Source of the DNA: Hippophae tibetana
Taxonomy: Eukaryota; Streptophyta; Magnoliopsida; Rosales; Elaeagnaceae
Direction of reading: 5' to 3'
Assembly (NCBI GenBank): GCA_037013495.1
Contig: CM072810.1
Span: 73,950,449-74,014,448 of the forward strand
Length of the DNA stretch: 64,000 bases
This document shows, in pieces, positions 1 through 12,431 of the stretch. Both the position numbers and the translations under genes were made by a program. Each line of letters begins with the position of its first letter. The stretch's first letter is position 1. A model generated the notes under the pieces. That model did not search any database and was not told the DNA's origin. It saw only the letters and a list, made by a program, of their open reading frames with translations.

Positions 1-427
1 GAATGTGTTTAAAAATATTCTAAATTTCTCTATATCCAACAAATATTCTCTAGATCAGTGAAATATTCTAATGACCCTTTACAAAGAATATATTTGGAAT
101 ATCTAATGGGAAGATTAATTTTGGAAGCAATTATTTTTGTTTTATTTACTTATATGCGCCTTATGTTTAGCCATTTTTTTTTACTGAATTGTGGAATTTA
201 ATTTTTCTTATTTGTCATAAGTATTTTTACGCTTTTATTATTTACGGATGGATTAAGCAATTTTCATAACTAAATATCCTCACTATGGTTGCATTAAGTC
301 TTAGGTTTTGTTGCTTGTATAAGAAAACAACAACCTTTTGATGGAGGAAGAACTAGTATAATTAATAAAAATATTTTTTACCAAGATTTGTACTTCTCTT
401 CCTAGGGTTCTTGATATAATGCCTAGA

Positions 428-441
428 TTCGACACATCGAA
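428..441. other. Short inverted repeat TTCGA-CACA-TCGAA, once per monomer
   Basis: A perfect 5-bp inverted repeat with a 4-base loop sits in the most conserved block of the monomer. This is the first copy; the same 14 bases recur in most monomers of the left and middle array. In most copies right of about 46.7 kb the right arm reads TCAAA or TCAAC, breaking the dyad. It could be a protein-binding dyad or chance; no named binding site is recognised. Confidence 0.4.
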
Positions 442-2512
442 GCGAGTGATCATTATTTTTTGGCATCAAAAGGTTGCGGTTTATGGACTTATTGATGTTG
501 TATTCGTCTGTGGATTTCATTTCGTAGTTCATTTTTAAATCTTCTCCTCTCAATCTTGATCTTTATTTCTATGCTCAATCAATCTATGTTTTTCATAAAA
601 AGAATTGTGGGAGAAACAAGATGGGTTCTACTGTTTACAGTATTGAAAAAAGAATATTTGATAAATCAGAGTTCCAATTTTACACGCCATTACTTTTGAC
701 TCGGGTGTCGAAACTTGTAAATATTCCTATAATCAGAGCATGGATTCCTAAGAATATTATTTTTTGAAATCAAATTCAACCGTTTATATCACCTACGAAA
801 GTTTAAAATTTTCGTCTCATGTATTCCGGTTTTTTTCTTTCGGTTTTTTTCAATGCCACTATAAGAGCAATTGAGTTAGGGATCAGGAATGTGTTTAAAA
901 ATATTCTAAATTTCTCTATATCCAACAAATATTCTCTAGATCATTGAAATATTCTAATGACCCTTTACAAAGAATATATTTGGAATATCTAATGGAAAGA
1001 TTAATTTTGGAAGCAATTATTTTTGTTTTATTTACTTATATGCCCCTTATGTTTAGTGATTTTTTTTTACTGAATTGTGGAATTTAATTTTTCTTATTTA
1101 TCATAAGTATTTTTACGCTTTTATTATTTACAGATGGATTAAGAAAATTTCATAACTAAATATCGTCATTATGGTTGCATTACGTCTTAGGTTTTGTTGC
1201 TTGTATAAGAAAACAAATACCTTTTCATAGAGGTAGAACTAGTATAATTAATGAAAATATTTTTTACTAAGCTTTGTACTTTTCGTTCGAGGGTTCTTGA
1301 TATAATGCCTAGATTCGACATATCGAAGCGAGTGATCATTATTTTTTGGCATCAAAAGGTTGCGGTTTATGGACTTATTGATGTTGTATTCATCTGGGGA
1401 TTTAATTTCGTAGTTCATTTTTAAATCTCTGTCTCTTATTCTTGATCTTTATTTCTACGCTCAATCAATCTATGTTTTTCATAAAAAAATTGTGGGAAAA
1501 ACAAGATGGGTTCTACTGTTTACAGTATTGAAAAAAGAATATTTGATAAATCAGAGTTCCAATTTTACACGCCATTACTTTTGACTCGGGTGTCGAAACT
1601 TGTAAATATTCCTATAATCAGAGCATGGATTCCTAAGAATATTATTTTTTGAAATCAAATTCAACCGTTTATATCACCTACCAAAGTTTAAAATTTTTGT
1701 CTCATGTATTCCGGTTTTTTTCTTTCGGTTTTTTTCAATGCCACTATAAGAGCAATTGAGTTAGGGATCAGGAATGTGTTTAAAAATATTCTAAATTTCT
1801 CTATATCCAACAAATATTCTCTAGATCAGTGAAATATTCTAATGACCCTTTACAAAGAATATATTTGGAATATCTAATGGGAAGATTAATTTTGGAAGCA
1901 ATTATTTTTGATTTATTTACTTATATGCGCCTTATGTTTAGCCATTTTTTTTTTACTGAATTGTGGAATTTAATTTTTCTTATTTATCATAAGTATTTTT
2001 ACGCTTTTATTATTTACGGATGGATTAAGCAATTTTCATAACTAAATATCCTCACTATGGTTGCATTAAGTCTTAGGTTTTGTTGCTTGTATAAGAAAAC
2101 AACAACCTTTTGATGGAGGAAGAACTAGTATAATTAATGAAAATATTTTTTACCAAGATTTGTACTTCTCTTCCTAGGGTTCTTGATATAATGCCTAGAT
2201 TCGACACATCGAAGCTAGTGATCATTATTTTTTGGCATCAAAAGGTTGCGGTTTATGGACTTATTGATGTTGTATTCGTCTGTGGATTTCATTTCGTAGT
2301 TCATTTTTAAATCTTCTCCTCTCAATCTTGATCTTTATTTCTACGCTCAATCAATCTATGTTTTTCTTAAAAAGAATTGTGGGAGAAACAAGATGGGTTC
2401 TACTGTTTACAGTATTGAAAAAAGAATATTTGATAAATCAGAGTTCCAATTTTACACGCCATTACTTTTGACTCGGGTGTCGAAACTTGTAAATATTCCT
2501 ATAATCAGAGCA

Positions 2513-3399
2513 TGGATTCCTAAGAATATTATTTTTTGAAATCAAATTCAACCGTTTATATCACCTACCAAAGTTTAAAATTTTCGTCTCATCTATCCTG
2601 TTTTTTTTTTCTTTCGGTTTTTTTCAATGCCACTATAAGAGCAATTGAGTTAGGGATCAGGAATGTGTTTAAAAATATTCTAAATTTCTCTATATCCAAC
2701 AAATATTCTCTAGATCAGTGAAATATTCTAATGAACCTTTACAAAGAATATATTTGGAATATCTAATGGAAAGATTAATTTTGGAAGCAATTATTTTACT
2801 TTTATTTACTTATATGCCCCTTATGTTTAGCGATTTTTTTTACTGAATTGTGGAATTTAATTTTTCTTATTTATCCTAAGTATTTTTACGCTTTTATTAT
2901 TTACAGATGGATTAAGAAAATTTCATAACTAAATATCCTCAGTATGGTTGCATTACGTCTTACGTTTTGTTGCTTGTATAAGAAAACAACATTTTTTCAT
3001 GGAGGTAGAACTAGTATAATTAATGAAAATATTTTTTTACCAAGCTTTGTACTTTTCTTTCGAAGGTTCTTGATATAATGCCTAGATTCGACATATCGAA
3101 GCGAGTGATCATTATTTTTTGGCATCAAAAGGTTGCGGTTTATGGACTTATTGATGTTGTATTCATCTTGGGATTTAATTTCGTAGTTCATTTTTAAATC
3201 TCTTTCTCTTATTCTTGATCTTTATTTCTACGCTCAATCAATCTATGTTTTTCATAAAAAAAATTGTGGGAAAAACAAGATGGGTTCTACTGTTTACAGT
3301 ATTGAAAAAAGAATATTTGATAAATCAGAGTTCCAATTTTACACGCCATTACTTTTGACTCGGGTGTCGAAACTTGTAAATATTCCTATAATCAGAGCA
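2513..3399 (+). repeat. Reference short monomer (887 bp)
   Basis: Same unit as the 914-bp monomer but 27 bp shorter. The whole difference lies at 3,368-3,375: cgaaactt is followed directly by gtaaat, whereas long monomers read cgaaactt, a 19-bp AT-rich spacer, cgaagctt, then gtaaat. The result is as expected for loss of one repeat arm plus spacer by slippage or single-strand annealing. Nine short junctions occur in the window: eight in 1-7 kb and one at 13.29 kb. Confidence 0.92.
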
Positions 3400-3907
3400 T
3401 GGATTCCTAAGAATATTATTTTTTGAAATCAAATTCAACCGTTTATATCACCTACCAAAGTTTAAAATTTTCGTCTCATGTATTCCGGTTTTTTTTCTTT
3501 CGGCTTTTTTCAATGCCACTATAAGAGCAATTGAGTTAGGGATCAGGAATGTGTTTAAAAATATTCTAAATTTCTCTATATCCAACAAATATTCTCTAGA
3601 TCAGTGAAATATTCTAATGACCCTTTACAAAGAATATATTTGGAATATCTAATGGGAAGATTAATTTTGGAAGCAATTATTTTTGTTTTATTTACTTATA
3701 TGCGCCTTATGTTTAGCCATTTTTTTTTACTGAATTGTGGAATTTAATTTTTCTTATTTGTCATAAGTATTTTTACGCTTTTATTATTTACGGATGGATT
3801 AAGCAATTTTCATAACTAAATATCCTCACTATGGTTGCATTAAGTCTTAGGTTTTGTTGCTTGTATAAGAAAACAACAACCTTTTGATAGAGGAAGAACT
3901 AGTATAA

Positions 3908-4078
3908 TTAATGAAAATATTTTTTACCAAGATTTGTACTTCTCTTCCTAGGGTTCTTGATATAATGCCTAGATTCGACACATCGAAGCGAGTGATCATT
4001 ATTTTTTGGCATCAAAAGGTTGCGGTTTATGGACTTATTGATGTTGTATTCGTCTGTGGATTTCATTTCGTAGTTCAT
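3908..4078 (-). other. Recurrent 56-codon ATG frame on the minus strand; probably not a gene
   Basis: Reading leftwards from an ATG at 4,078, an open frame of 56 codons starts MNYEMKSTDE and ends LGKKYFH. It covers the most conserved part of the monomer and recurs in many R-type copies. It is rich in Asn, Lys and Arg, with no signal peptide, membrane segment or motif I recognise. Against coding: the right-hand family has CGA changed to TGA in this frame (+ strand tcgaag to tcaaag) and often lacks the ATG, and indels of one base occur nearby. Recorded because it is one of the few recurring frames that begins with a true ATG. Confidence 0.15.
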
Positions 4079-7000
4079 TTTTAAATCTTCTCCTCTCAAT
4101 CTTGATCTTTATTTCTATGCTCAATCAATCTATGTTTTTCATAAAAAGAATTGTGGGAGAAACAAGATGGGTTCTACTGTTTACAGTATTGAAAAAAGAA
4201 TATTTGATAAATCAGAGTTCCAATTTTACACGCCATTACTTTTGACTCGGGTGTCGAAACTTGTAAATATTCCTATAATCAGAGCATGGATTCCTAAGAA
4301 TATTATTTTTTGAAATCAAATTCAACCGTTTATATCACCTACCAAAGTTTAAAATTTTCGTCTCATCTATCCTGTTTTTTTTTTCTTTCGGTTTTTTTCA
4401 ATGCCACTATAAGAGCAATTGAGTTAGGGATCAGGAATGTGTTTAAAAATATTCTAAATTTCTCTATATCCAACAAATATTCTCTAGATCATTGAAATAT
4501 TCTAATGACCCTTTACAAAGAATATATTTGGAATATCTAATGGAAAGATTAATTTTGGAAGCAATTATTTTTGTTTTATTTACTTATATGCCCCTTATGT
4601 TTAGTGATTTTTTTTTACTGAATTGTGGAATTTAATTTTTCTTATTTATCATAAGTATTTTTACGCTTTTATTATTTAAAGATGGATTAAGAAAATTTCA
4701 TAACTAAATATCCTCAGTATGGTTGCATTACGTCTTAGGTTTTGTTGCTTGTATAAGAAAACAACATTTTTTCATGGAGGAAGAACTAGTATAATTAATG
4801 AAAATATTTTTTACCAAGCTTTGTACTTTTCTTACGAGGGTTCTTGATATAATGCCCAGATTCGACACATCGAAGCGAGTGATCATTATTTTTTGGCATC
4901 AAAAGGTTGGGGTTTATGGACATATTGATGTTTTATTCGTCTGGGGATTTCATTTCGTAGTTCATTTTTAAATCTTCGTCTCTTATTCTTGATCTTTATT
5001 TCTACGCTCAATCCATCTATGTTTTTCATAAAAAGAATTGTGGGAAAAAGAAGATGGGTTCTACTGTTTACAGTATTGAAAAAAGAATATTTGATAAATC
5101 AGAGTTCCAATTTTACACGCCATTACTTTTGACTCGGGTGTCGAAACTTGTAAATATTCCTATAATCAGAGCATGGATTCCTAAGAATATTATTTTTTGA
5201 AATCAAATTCAACCGTTTATATCACCTACCAAAGTTTAAAATTTTCGTGTCATGTATTCCGGTTTTTTTTCTTTCGGTTTTTTTCAATGCCACTATAAGA
5301 GCAATTGAGTTAGGGATCAGGAATGTGTTAAAAAATATTCTAAATTTCTCTATATCCAACAAATATTCTCTAGATCAGTGAAATATTCTAATGACCCTTT
5401 ACAAAGAATATATTTGGAATATCTAATGGGAAGATTAATTTTGGAAGCAATTATTTTTGTTTTATTTACTTATATGCGCCTTATGTTTAGCCATTTTTTT
5501 TTTACTGAATTGTGGAATTTAATTTTTCTTATTTATCATAAGTATTTTTACGCTTTTATTATTTACGGATGGATTAAGCAATTTTCATAACTAAATATCC
5601 TCACTATGGTTGCATTAAGTCTTAGGTTTTGTTGCTTGTATAAGAAAACAACAACCTTTTGATGGAGGAAGAACTAGTATAATTAATGAAAATATTTTTT
5701 ACCAAGATTTGTACTTCTCTTCCTAGGGTTCTTGATATAATGCCTAGATTCGACACATCGAAGCTAGTGATCATTATTTTTTGGCATCAAAAGGTTGCGG
5801 TTTATGGACTTATTGATGTTGTATTCGTCTGTGGATTTCATTTCGTAGTTCATTTTTAAATCTTCCCCTCTCAATCTTGATCTTTATTTCTACGCTCAAT
5901 CAATCTATGTTTTTCATAAAAAGAATTGTGGGAGAAACAAGATGGGTTCTACTGTTTACAGTATTGAAAAAAGAATATTTGATAAATCAGAGTTCCAATT
6001 TTACACGCCATTACTTTTAAATCGGGTGTCGAAACTTGTAAATATTCCTATAATCAGAGCATGGATTCCTAAGAATATTATTTTTTGAAATCAAATTCAA
6101 CCGTTTATATCACCTACCAAAGTTTAAAATTTTCGTCTCATCTATCCTGTTTTTTTTTTCTTTCGGTTTTTTTCAATGCCACTATAAGAGCAATTGAGTT
6201 AGGGATCAGGAATGTGTTTAAAAATATTCTAAACTTCTCTATATCCAACAAATATTCTCTAGATCAGTGAAATATTCTAATGAACCTTTACAAAGAATAT
6301 ATTTGGAATATCTAATGGAAAGATTAATTTTGGAAGCAATTATTTTTGTTTTATTTACTTATATGCCCCTTATGTTTAGCGATTTTTTTTACTGAATTGT
6401 GGAATTTAATTTTTCTTATTTATCCTAAGTATTTTTACGCTTTTATTATTTACAGATGGATTAAGAAAATTTCATAACTAAATATCCTCAGTATGGTTGC
6501 ATTACGTCTTACGTTTTGTTGCTTGTATAAGAAAACAACATTTTTTCATGGAGGTAGAACTAGTATAATTAATGAAAATATTTTTTTACCAAGCTTTGTA
6601 CTTTTCTTTCGAAGGTTCTTGATATAATGCCTAGATTCGACATATCGAAGCGAGTGATCATTATTTTTTGGCATCAAAAGGTTGCGGTTTATGGACTTAT
6701 TGATGTTGTATTCATCTTGGGATTTAATTTCGTAGTTCATTTTTAAATCTCTTTCTCTTATTCTTGATCTTTATTTCTACGCTCAATCAATCTATGTTTT
6801 TCATAAAAAAAATTGTGGGAAAAACAAGATGGGTTCTACTGTTTACAGTATTGAAAAAAGAATATTTGATAAATCAGAGTTCCAATTTTACACGCCATTA
6901 CTTTTGACTCGGGTGTCGAAACTTGTAAATATTCCTATAATCAGAGCATGGATTCCTAAGAATATTATTTTTTGAAATCAAATTCAACCGTTTATATCAC

Positions 7001-7803
7001 CTACCAAAGTTTAAAATTTTCGTCTCATGTATTCCGGTTTTTTTTCTTTCGGCTTTTTTCAATGCCACTATAAGAGCAATTGAGTTAGGGATCAGGAATG
7101 TGTTTAAAAATATTCTAAATTTCTCTATATCCAACAAATATTCTCTAGATCAGTGAAATATTCTAATGACCCTTTACAAAGAATATATTTGGAATATCTA
7201 ATGGGAAGATTAATTTTGGAAGCAATTATTTTTGTTTTATTTACTTATATGCGCCTTATGTTTAGCCATTTTTTTTTACTGAATTGTGGAATTTAATTTT
7301 TCTTATTTGTCATAAGTATTTTTACGCTTTTATTATTTACGGATGGATTAAGCAATTTTCATAACTAAATATCCTCACTATGGTTGCATTAAGTCTTAGG
7401 TTTTGTTGCTTGTATAAGAAAACAACAACCTTTTGATGGAGGAAGAACTAGTATAATTAATGAAAATATTTTTTACCAAGATTTGTACTTCTCTTCCTAG
7501 GGTTCTTGATATAATGCCTAGATTCGACACATCGAAGCGAGTGATCATTATTTTTTGGCATCAAAAGGTTGCGGTTTATGGACTTATTGATGTTGTATTC
7601 ATCTAGGGATTTAATTTCGTAGTTCATTTTTAAATCTTCGTCTCTTATTCTTGATCTTTATTTCTACGCTCAATCAATCTATGTTTTTCATAAATAAAAT
7701 TGTGGGAAAAACAAGATTGGTTCTACTCTTTACAGTATTGAAAAAAGAAGATTTGATAAATCAGAGTTCCAATTTTACACGCCATTACTTTTGACTCGGG
7801 TGT

Positions 7804-7838
7804 CGAAACTTTTAATATAATATATCAAATCGAAGCTT
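7804..7838 (+). repeat. First intact 27-bp segment between direct repeats
   Basis: cgaaactt at 7,804-7,811 and cgaagctt at 7,831-7,838 are 7/8 identical and flank a 19-bp spacer that is almost all A and T. From here rightwards every monomer but one keeps this arrangement, so it marks the switch from the short to the long subfamily. The spacer contains a TATA-like stretch, but nothing shows that it acts as a promoter. Confidence 0.85.
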
Positions 7839-10606
7839 GTAAATATTCCTATAATCAGAGCATGGATTCCTAAGAATATTATTTTTTGAAATCAAATTCA
7901 ACCGTTTATATCACCTACCAAAGTTTAAAATTTTCGTCTCATGTATTCCGGTTTTTTTTCTTTCGGTTTTTTTCAATGCCACTATAAGAGCAATTGAGTT
8001 AGGGATCAGGAATGTGTTTAAAAATATTCTAAATTTCTCTATATCCAACAAATATTCTCTAGATCAGTGAAATATTCTAATGACCCTTTACAAAGAATAT
8101 ATTTGGAATATCTAATGGGAAGATTAATTTTGGAAGCAATTATTTTTGTTTTATTTACTTATATGCGCCTTATGTTTAGCCATTTTTTTTTTACTGAATT
8201 GTGGAATTTAATTTTTCTTATTTATCATAAGTATTTTTACGCTTTTATTATTTACGGATGGATTAAGCAATTTTCATAACTAAATATCCTCACTATGGTT
8301 GCATTAAGTCTTAGGTTTTGTTGCTTGTATAAGAAAACAACAACCTTTTGATGGAGGAAGAACTAGTATAATTAATGAAAATATTTTTTACCAAGATTTG
8401 TACTTCTCTTCCTAGGGTTCTTGGTATAATGCCTAGATTCGACATATCGAAGCGAGTGATCATTATTTTTTGGCATCAAAAGGTTGCGGTTTATGGACTT
8501 ATTGATGTTGTATTCATCTAGGGATTTAATTTCGTAGTTCATTTTTAAATCTCTGTCTCTTATTCTTGATCTTTATTTCTACGCTCAATCAATCTATGTT
8601 TTTCATAAAAACAATTGTGGGAAAAACAAGATTGGTTCTACTCTTTACAGTATTGAAAAAAGAATATTTGATAAATCAGAGTTCCAATTTTACACGCCAT
8701 TACTTTTGACTCGGGTGTCGAAACTTTTAATATAATATATCAAATCGAAGCTTGTAAATATTCCTATAATCAGAGCATGGATTCCTAAGAATATTATTTT
8801 TTGAAATCAAATTCAACCGTTTATATCACCTACCAAAGTTTAAAATTTTCGTCTCATCTATTCCGGTTTTTTTTCTTTCTGTTTTTTTCAATGCCACTAT
8901 AAGAGCAATTGAGTTAGGGATCAGGAATGTGTTTAAAAATATTCTAAATTTCTCTATATCCAACAAATATTCTCTAGATCAGTGAAATATTCTAATGACC
9001 CTTTACAAAGAATAGATTTGGAATATCTAATTTAAAGATTAATTTTGGAAGCAATTATTTTTGTTTTATTTACTTATATGCCCCTTATGTTTAGCGATGT
9101 TTTTTTTACTGAATTGTGGAATTTAATTTTTCTTATTTATCATAAGTATTTTTACGCTTTTATTATTTACAGATGGATTAAGAAAATTTCATAACTAAAT
9201 ATCCTCAGTATGGTTGCATTACGTCTTAGCTTTTGTTGCTTGTATAAGAAAACCACAACCTTTTCATGGAGGAAGAACTAGTATAATTAATGAAAAAAAA
9301 TTTGACCAAGCTTTTTACTTTTCTTCCTAGGGTTCTTGATATAATTCCTAGATTCGACACATTGAGGCGAGTGATCATTATTTTTTGGCATCAAAAGGTT
9401 GCGGTTTATGGACTTATTGATGTTGTATTCGTCTGGGGATTTAATTTCGTAGTTCATTTTTAAATCTTCGTCTCTTATTCTTGATCTTTATTTCTACGCT
9501 CAATCAATCTATGTTTTTCATAAAAAAAATTGTGGGAAAAACAAGATGGGTTCTATTGTTTACAGTATTGAAAAAAGAATATTTGATAAATCAGAGTTCT
9601 AATTTTACACGCCATTACTTTTGACTCGGGTGTTGAAACTTTTAATATAATATATCAAATCGAAGCTTGTAAATATTCCTATAATCAGAGCATGGATTCC
9701 TAAGAATATTATTTTTTGAAATCAAATTCAACCGTTTATATCACCTACCTAAGTTAAAATTTTCGTCTTATCTATTCCGTTTTTTTTTTCTTTCGGTTTT
9801 TTTCAATGCCACTATAAGAGCAATTGAGTTAGGGATCAGGAATGTGTTTTAAAATATTCTAAATTTCTCTATATCCAACAAATATTCTCTAGATCAGTGA
9901 AATATTCTAATGACCCCTTACAAAGAATAGATTTGCAATATCTAATGGAAAGATTAATTTTGGAAGCAATTATTTTTGTTTTATTTACTTATATGCCCTT
10001 TATTTTTAGCGATTTTTTTTTACTGAATTATTGAATTTAATTTTTCTTATTTATCATGTGTATTTTTACGCTTTTATTATTTACAGATGGATTAAGAAAA
10101 TTTCATAACTAAATATCCTCAATATGGTTGCATTACGTCTTAGGTTTTGTTGCTTGTATAAGAAAACAACAACATTTTCATGGAGGAAGAACTAGTATAT
10201 TTAATGAAAATATTTTATACCAAGCTTTGTACTTTTCTTTCGAGGGTTCTTGATATAATTCCTAGATTCGACACATCGAAGCGAGTGATCATTATCTTTT
10301 GGCATCAAAAGGTTGCGGTTTAATAACTTATTGATGGTGTATTCGTCTATGGATGTCATTTCGTAGTTCTTTTTTAAATCTTCGTCTCTTATTCTTGATC
10401 TTTATTTGTACGCTTAATCAATCTATGTTTTTCATAAAAAAAATTGTGGGAAAAACAAGATGGGTTCTACTGTCTACAGTATTGAAAAAAGAACATTTGA
10501 TAAATCAGAGTTCCAATTTTACATGCCATTACTTTTGACTCGGGTGTCGAAACTTTTAATATAATATATCAAATCGAAGCTTGTAAATATTCCTATAATC
10601 AGAGCA

Positions 10607-11519
10607 TGGATTCCTAAGAATATTATTTTTTGAAAGCAAATTCAACCGTTTATATCACCTACCAACATTTAAAATTTTTGTCGCATTTATTCCTTTTCAT
10701 TTCTTTCGGTTTTTTTCAATGCCACTATAAGAGCGATTGACTTACGGATCAAGAGTGTTTTTAAAAATATTCTAAATTTCTCTTTATCCAACAAATATTC
10801 TCTAGATCAGTGAAATATTCTAATGACCCTTTACAAAGAATAGATTTCGAATATCTAATGGAAAGATTAATTTTGGAAGCAATTATTTTTGTTTTATTTA
10901 CTTATATGCCCCTTATGTTTAGAGATTGTTTTTACTGAATTGTAGAATTTAATTTTTCTTATTTATCATAAGTATTTTTACGCTTTTATTATTTACGGAT
11001 GGATTAAGAATATTTCATAACTAAATATCCTAAGTATGCTTGCATTACGTCTTAGGTTTTGTTGCTTATATAAGAAAAACACAACTTTTTCATGGAGGAA
11101 GAACTAGTATAATTAATGAAAATATTTTTTACCAAGCTTTGTACTTTTCTTTCGAGGGTTCTTGATATAATTCCTAGATTCGACACATCGAAGCGAGTGA
11201 TCATTATCTTTTTGGCATCAAAAGGTTGCGATTTATGGATATATTGGTGTTGTATTCGTCTCGGGATTTAATTTCGTAGTTCATTTTTAAATCTTCGTCT
11301 CTTATTCTTGATCTTTATTTCTACGCTCAATCAATCTATATTTTTCATAAAACAAATTGTGGGAAAAACAAGATGGGTTCTACTGTTTACAGTATTGAAA
11401 AAAGAATATTTGATAAATCAGAGTTCTAATTTTACACGCCATTACTTTTGACTCGGGTGTCGAAACTTTTAATATAATATATCAAATCGAAGCTTGTAAA
11501 TATTCCTATAATTAGAGCA
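10607..11519 (+). repeat. Divergent 'e' monomer, copy 1
   Basis: The most divergent monomer class. Diagnostic variants are tttttgaaagcaaattc in place of gaaatcaaattc, ttccttttcatttc in place of a pure T run, and gagcgattgacttacggatc in place of gagcaattgagttagggatc. Other copies begin at 15,147, 19,717, 24,284 and, as a relative without gaaagc and with ttcctttttctttc, 39,810. The tight set of private variants shows these copies descend from one another and were spread as part of larger units. Confidence 0.85.
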
Positions 11520-12431
11520 TGGATTCCAAAGAATATTATTTTTTGAAATCAAATTCAACCGTTTATATCACCTACCAAAGTTTAAAAATTTCGTATTATC
11601 TATTCCGTTTTTTTTTCTTTCGGTTTTTTTCAATGCCACTATAAGAGCAATTGAGATAAGGATGAGGAATGTGTGTAAAAATATTCTAAATTTCTCTATA
11701 TCCAAAAAATATTCTCTAGATCAGTGAAATATTCTAATGACCCTTTACAAAGAATAGATTTGGAATATCTAATGGAAAGATTAATTTTGGAAGCAATTAT
11801 TTTTGTTTTATTTACGTATATGTGCCTTATGTTTACCGATTTTTTTTACTGAATTGTGGAATTTAATTTTTCTTATTTATCATAAGTATTTTTACGCTTT
11901 TATTATTTACGGATGGATTAAGCAATTTTCATAACTAAATATCCTCACTATGGTCGCATTACGTCTTAGGTTTTGTTTCTTGTATAAGAAAACAACAACC
12001 TTTTGATGGAGGAAGAACTAGTATAATTAATGAAAATATTTTTTACCAAGATTTGTACTTCTCTTCCTAGGGTTCTTGATATAATCCCTAGATTCGACAC
12101 ATCGAAGCGAGTGATCATTATTTTTTGGCATCAAAAGGTTGCGGTTTATGGACTTATTGATGTTGTATGCGTCTGTGGATTTCATTTCTTAGTTCATTTT
12201 TAAATCTTCTTCTCTTATTCTTGATCTTTATTTCTACACTCAATCAATCTATGTTTTTCATAAAACAAAATTGTGGGAAAAACAAGATGGGTTCTACTGT
12301 TTACAGTATTGAAAAAAAAAATTGATAAATCATAGTTCCAATTTTACACGCCATTACTTTTGACTCGGGTGTCGAAACTTTTAATATAATATATCAAATC
12401 GAAGCTTGTAAATATTCCTATAATCAGAGCA

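Larger units (their letters stand above)
1500..7500 (+). repeat. 4-monomer HOR inside subarray 1, period ~3,549 bp
   Basis: Anchors 1626/5174, 2513/6062 and 3400/6949 are spaced 3,548-3,549 bp. Rare variants are shared between partners: gaagctagtgatc at 2,212 and 5,762, atgaaccttta near 2,730 and 6,279, and gtcttacgttttg near 2,957 and 6,507. Only about ten scattered substitutions and small indels separate the partners by eye, fewer than separate neighbouring same-haplotype monomers. The first P copy (near 1,040) shares tttagtgat with the third (near 4,590), so the register extends leftwards, but homology is patchier there, suggesting later exchange. Copy borders cannot be fixed exactly. Confidence 0.8.
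1..7811 (+). repeat. Subarray 1: short 887-bp monomers, R/P alternating
   Basis: Anchors fall at 741, 1626, 2513, 3400, 4287, 5174, 6062 and 6949. All eight monomers ending at these anchors carry the 27-bp deletion. Two haplotypes alternate. R copies (atgcgccttatgtttagccat, then gcaattttc and ccttttgatgg) lie near 150, 1930, 3700, 5475 and 7250. P copies (atgccccttatg, then gaaaatttc) lie near 1040, 2815, 4590 and 6365. This makes a basic dimer of about 1,774 bp. Almost all copies read aagaatatatttgg, where most of the rest of the array reads aagaatagatttgg, so the block is a distinct subfamily. The right border is set where the 27-bp segment first appears. Confidence 0.9.

Noticed and set aside
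420-450. RNA polymerase III B box (gattcgacac resembles GGTTCGANTCC) or a tRNA-derived element
   Set aside because: Only the central TTCGA core agrees, no A box at the right distance was found, and no cloverleaf can be drawn.
640-900. Telomeric repeat (ttaggg)
   Set aside because: The hexamer appears singly in gagttagggatc once per monomer, never in tandem.
3000-3035. Shine-Dalgarno-like ggagg and -10-like tataat upstream of an ATG in each monomer
   Set aside because: Spacing from ggagg to ATG is too long, the downstream frame closes quickly in most copies, and the array is not prokaryotic in character. tataat is expected often in DNA this AT-rich.
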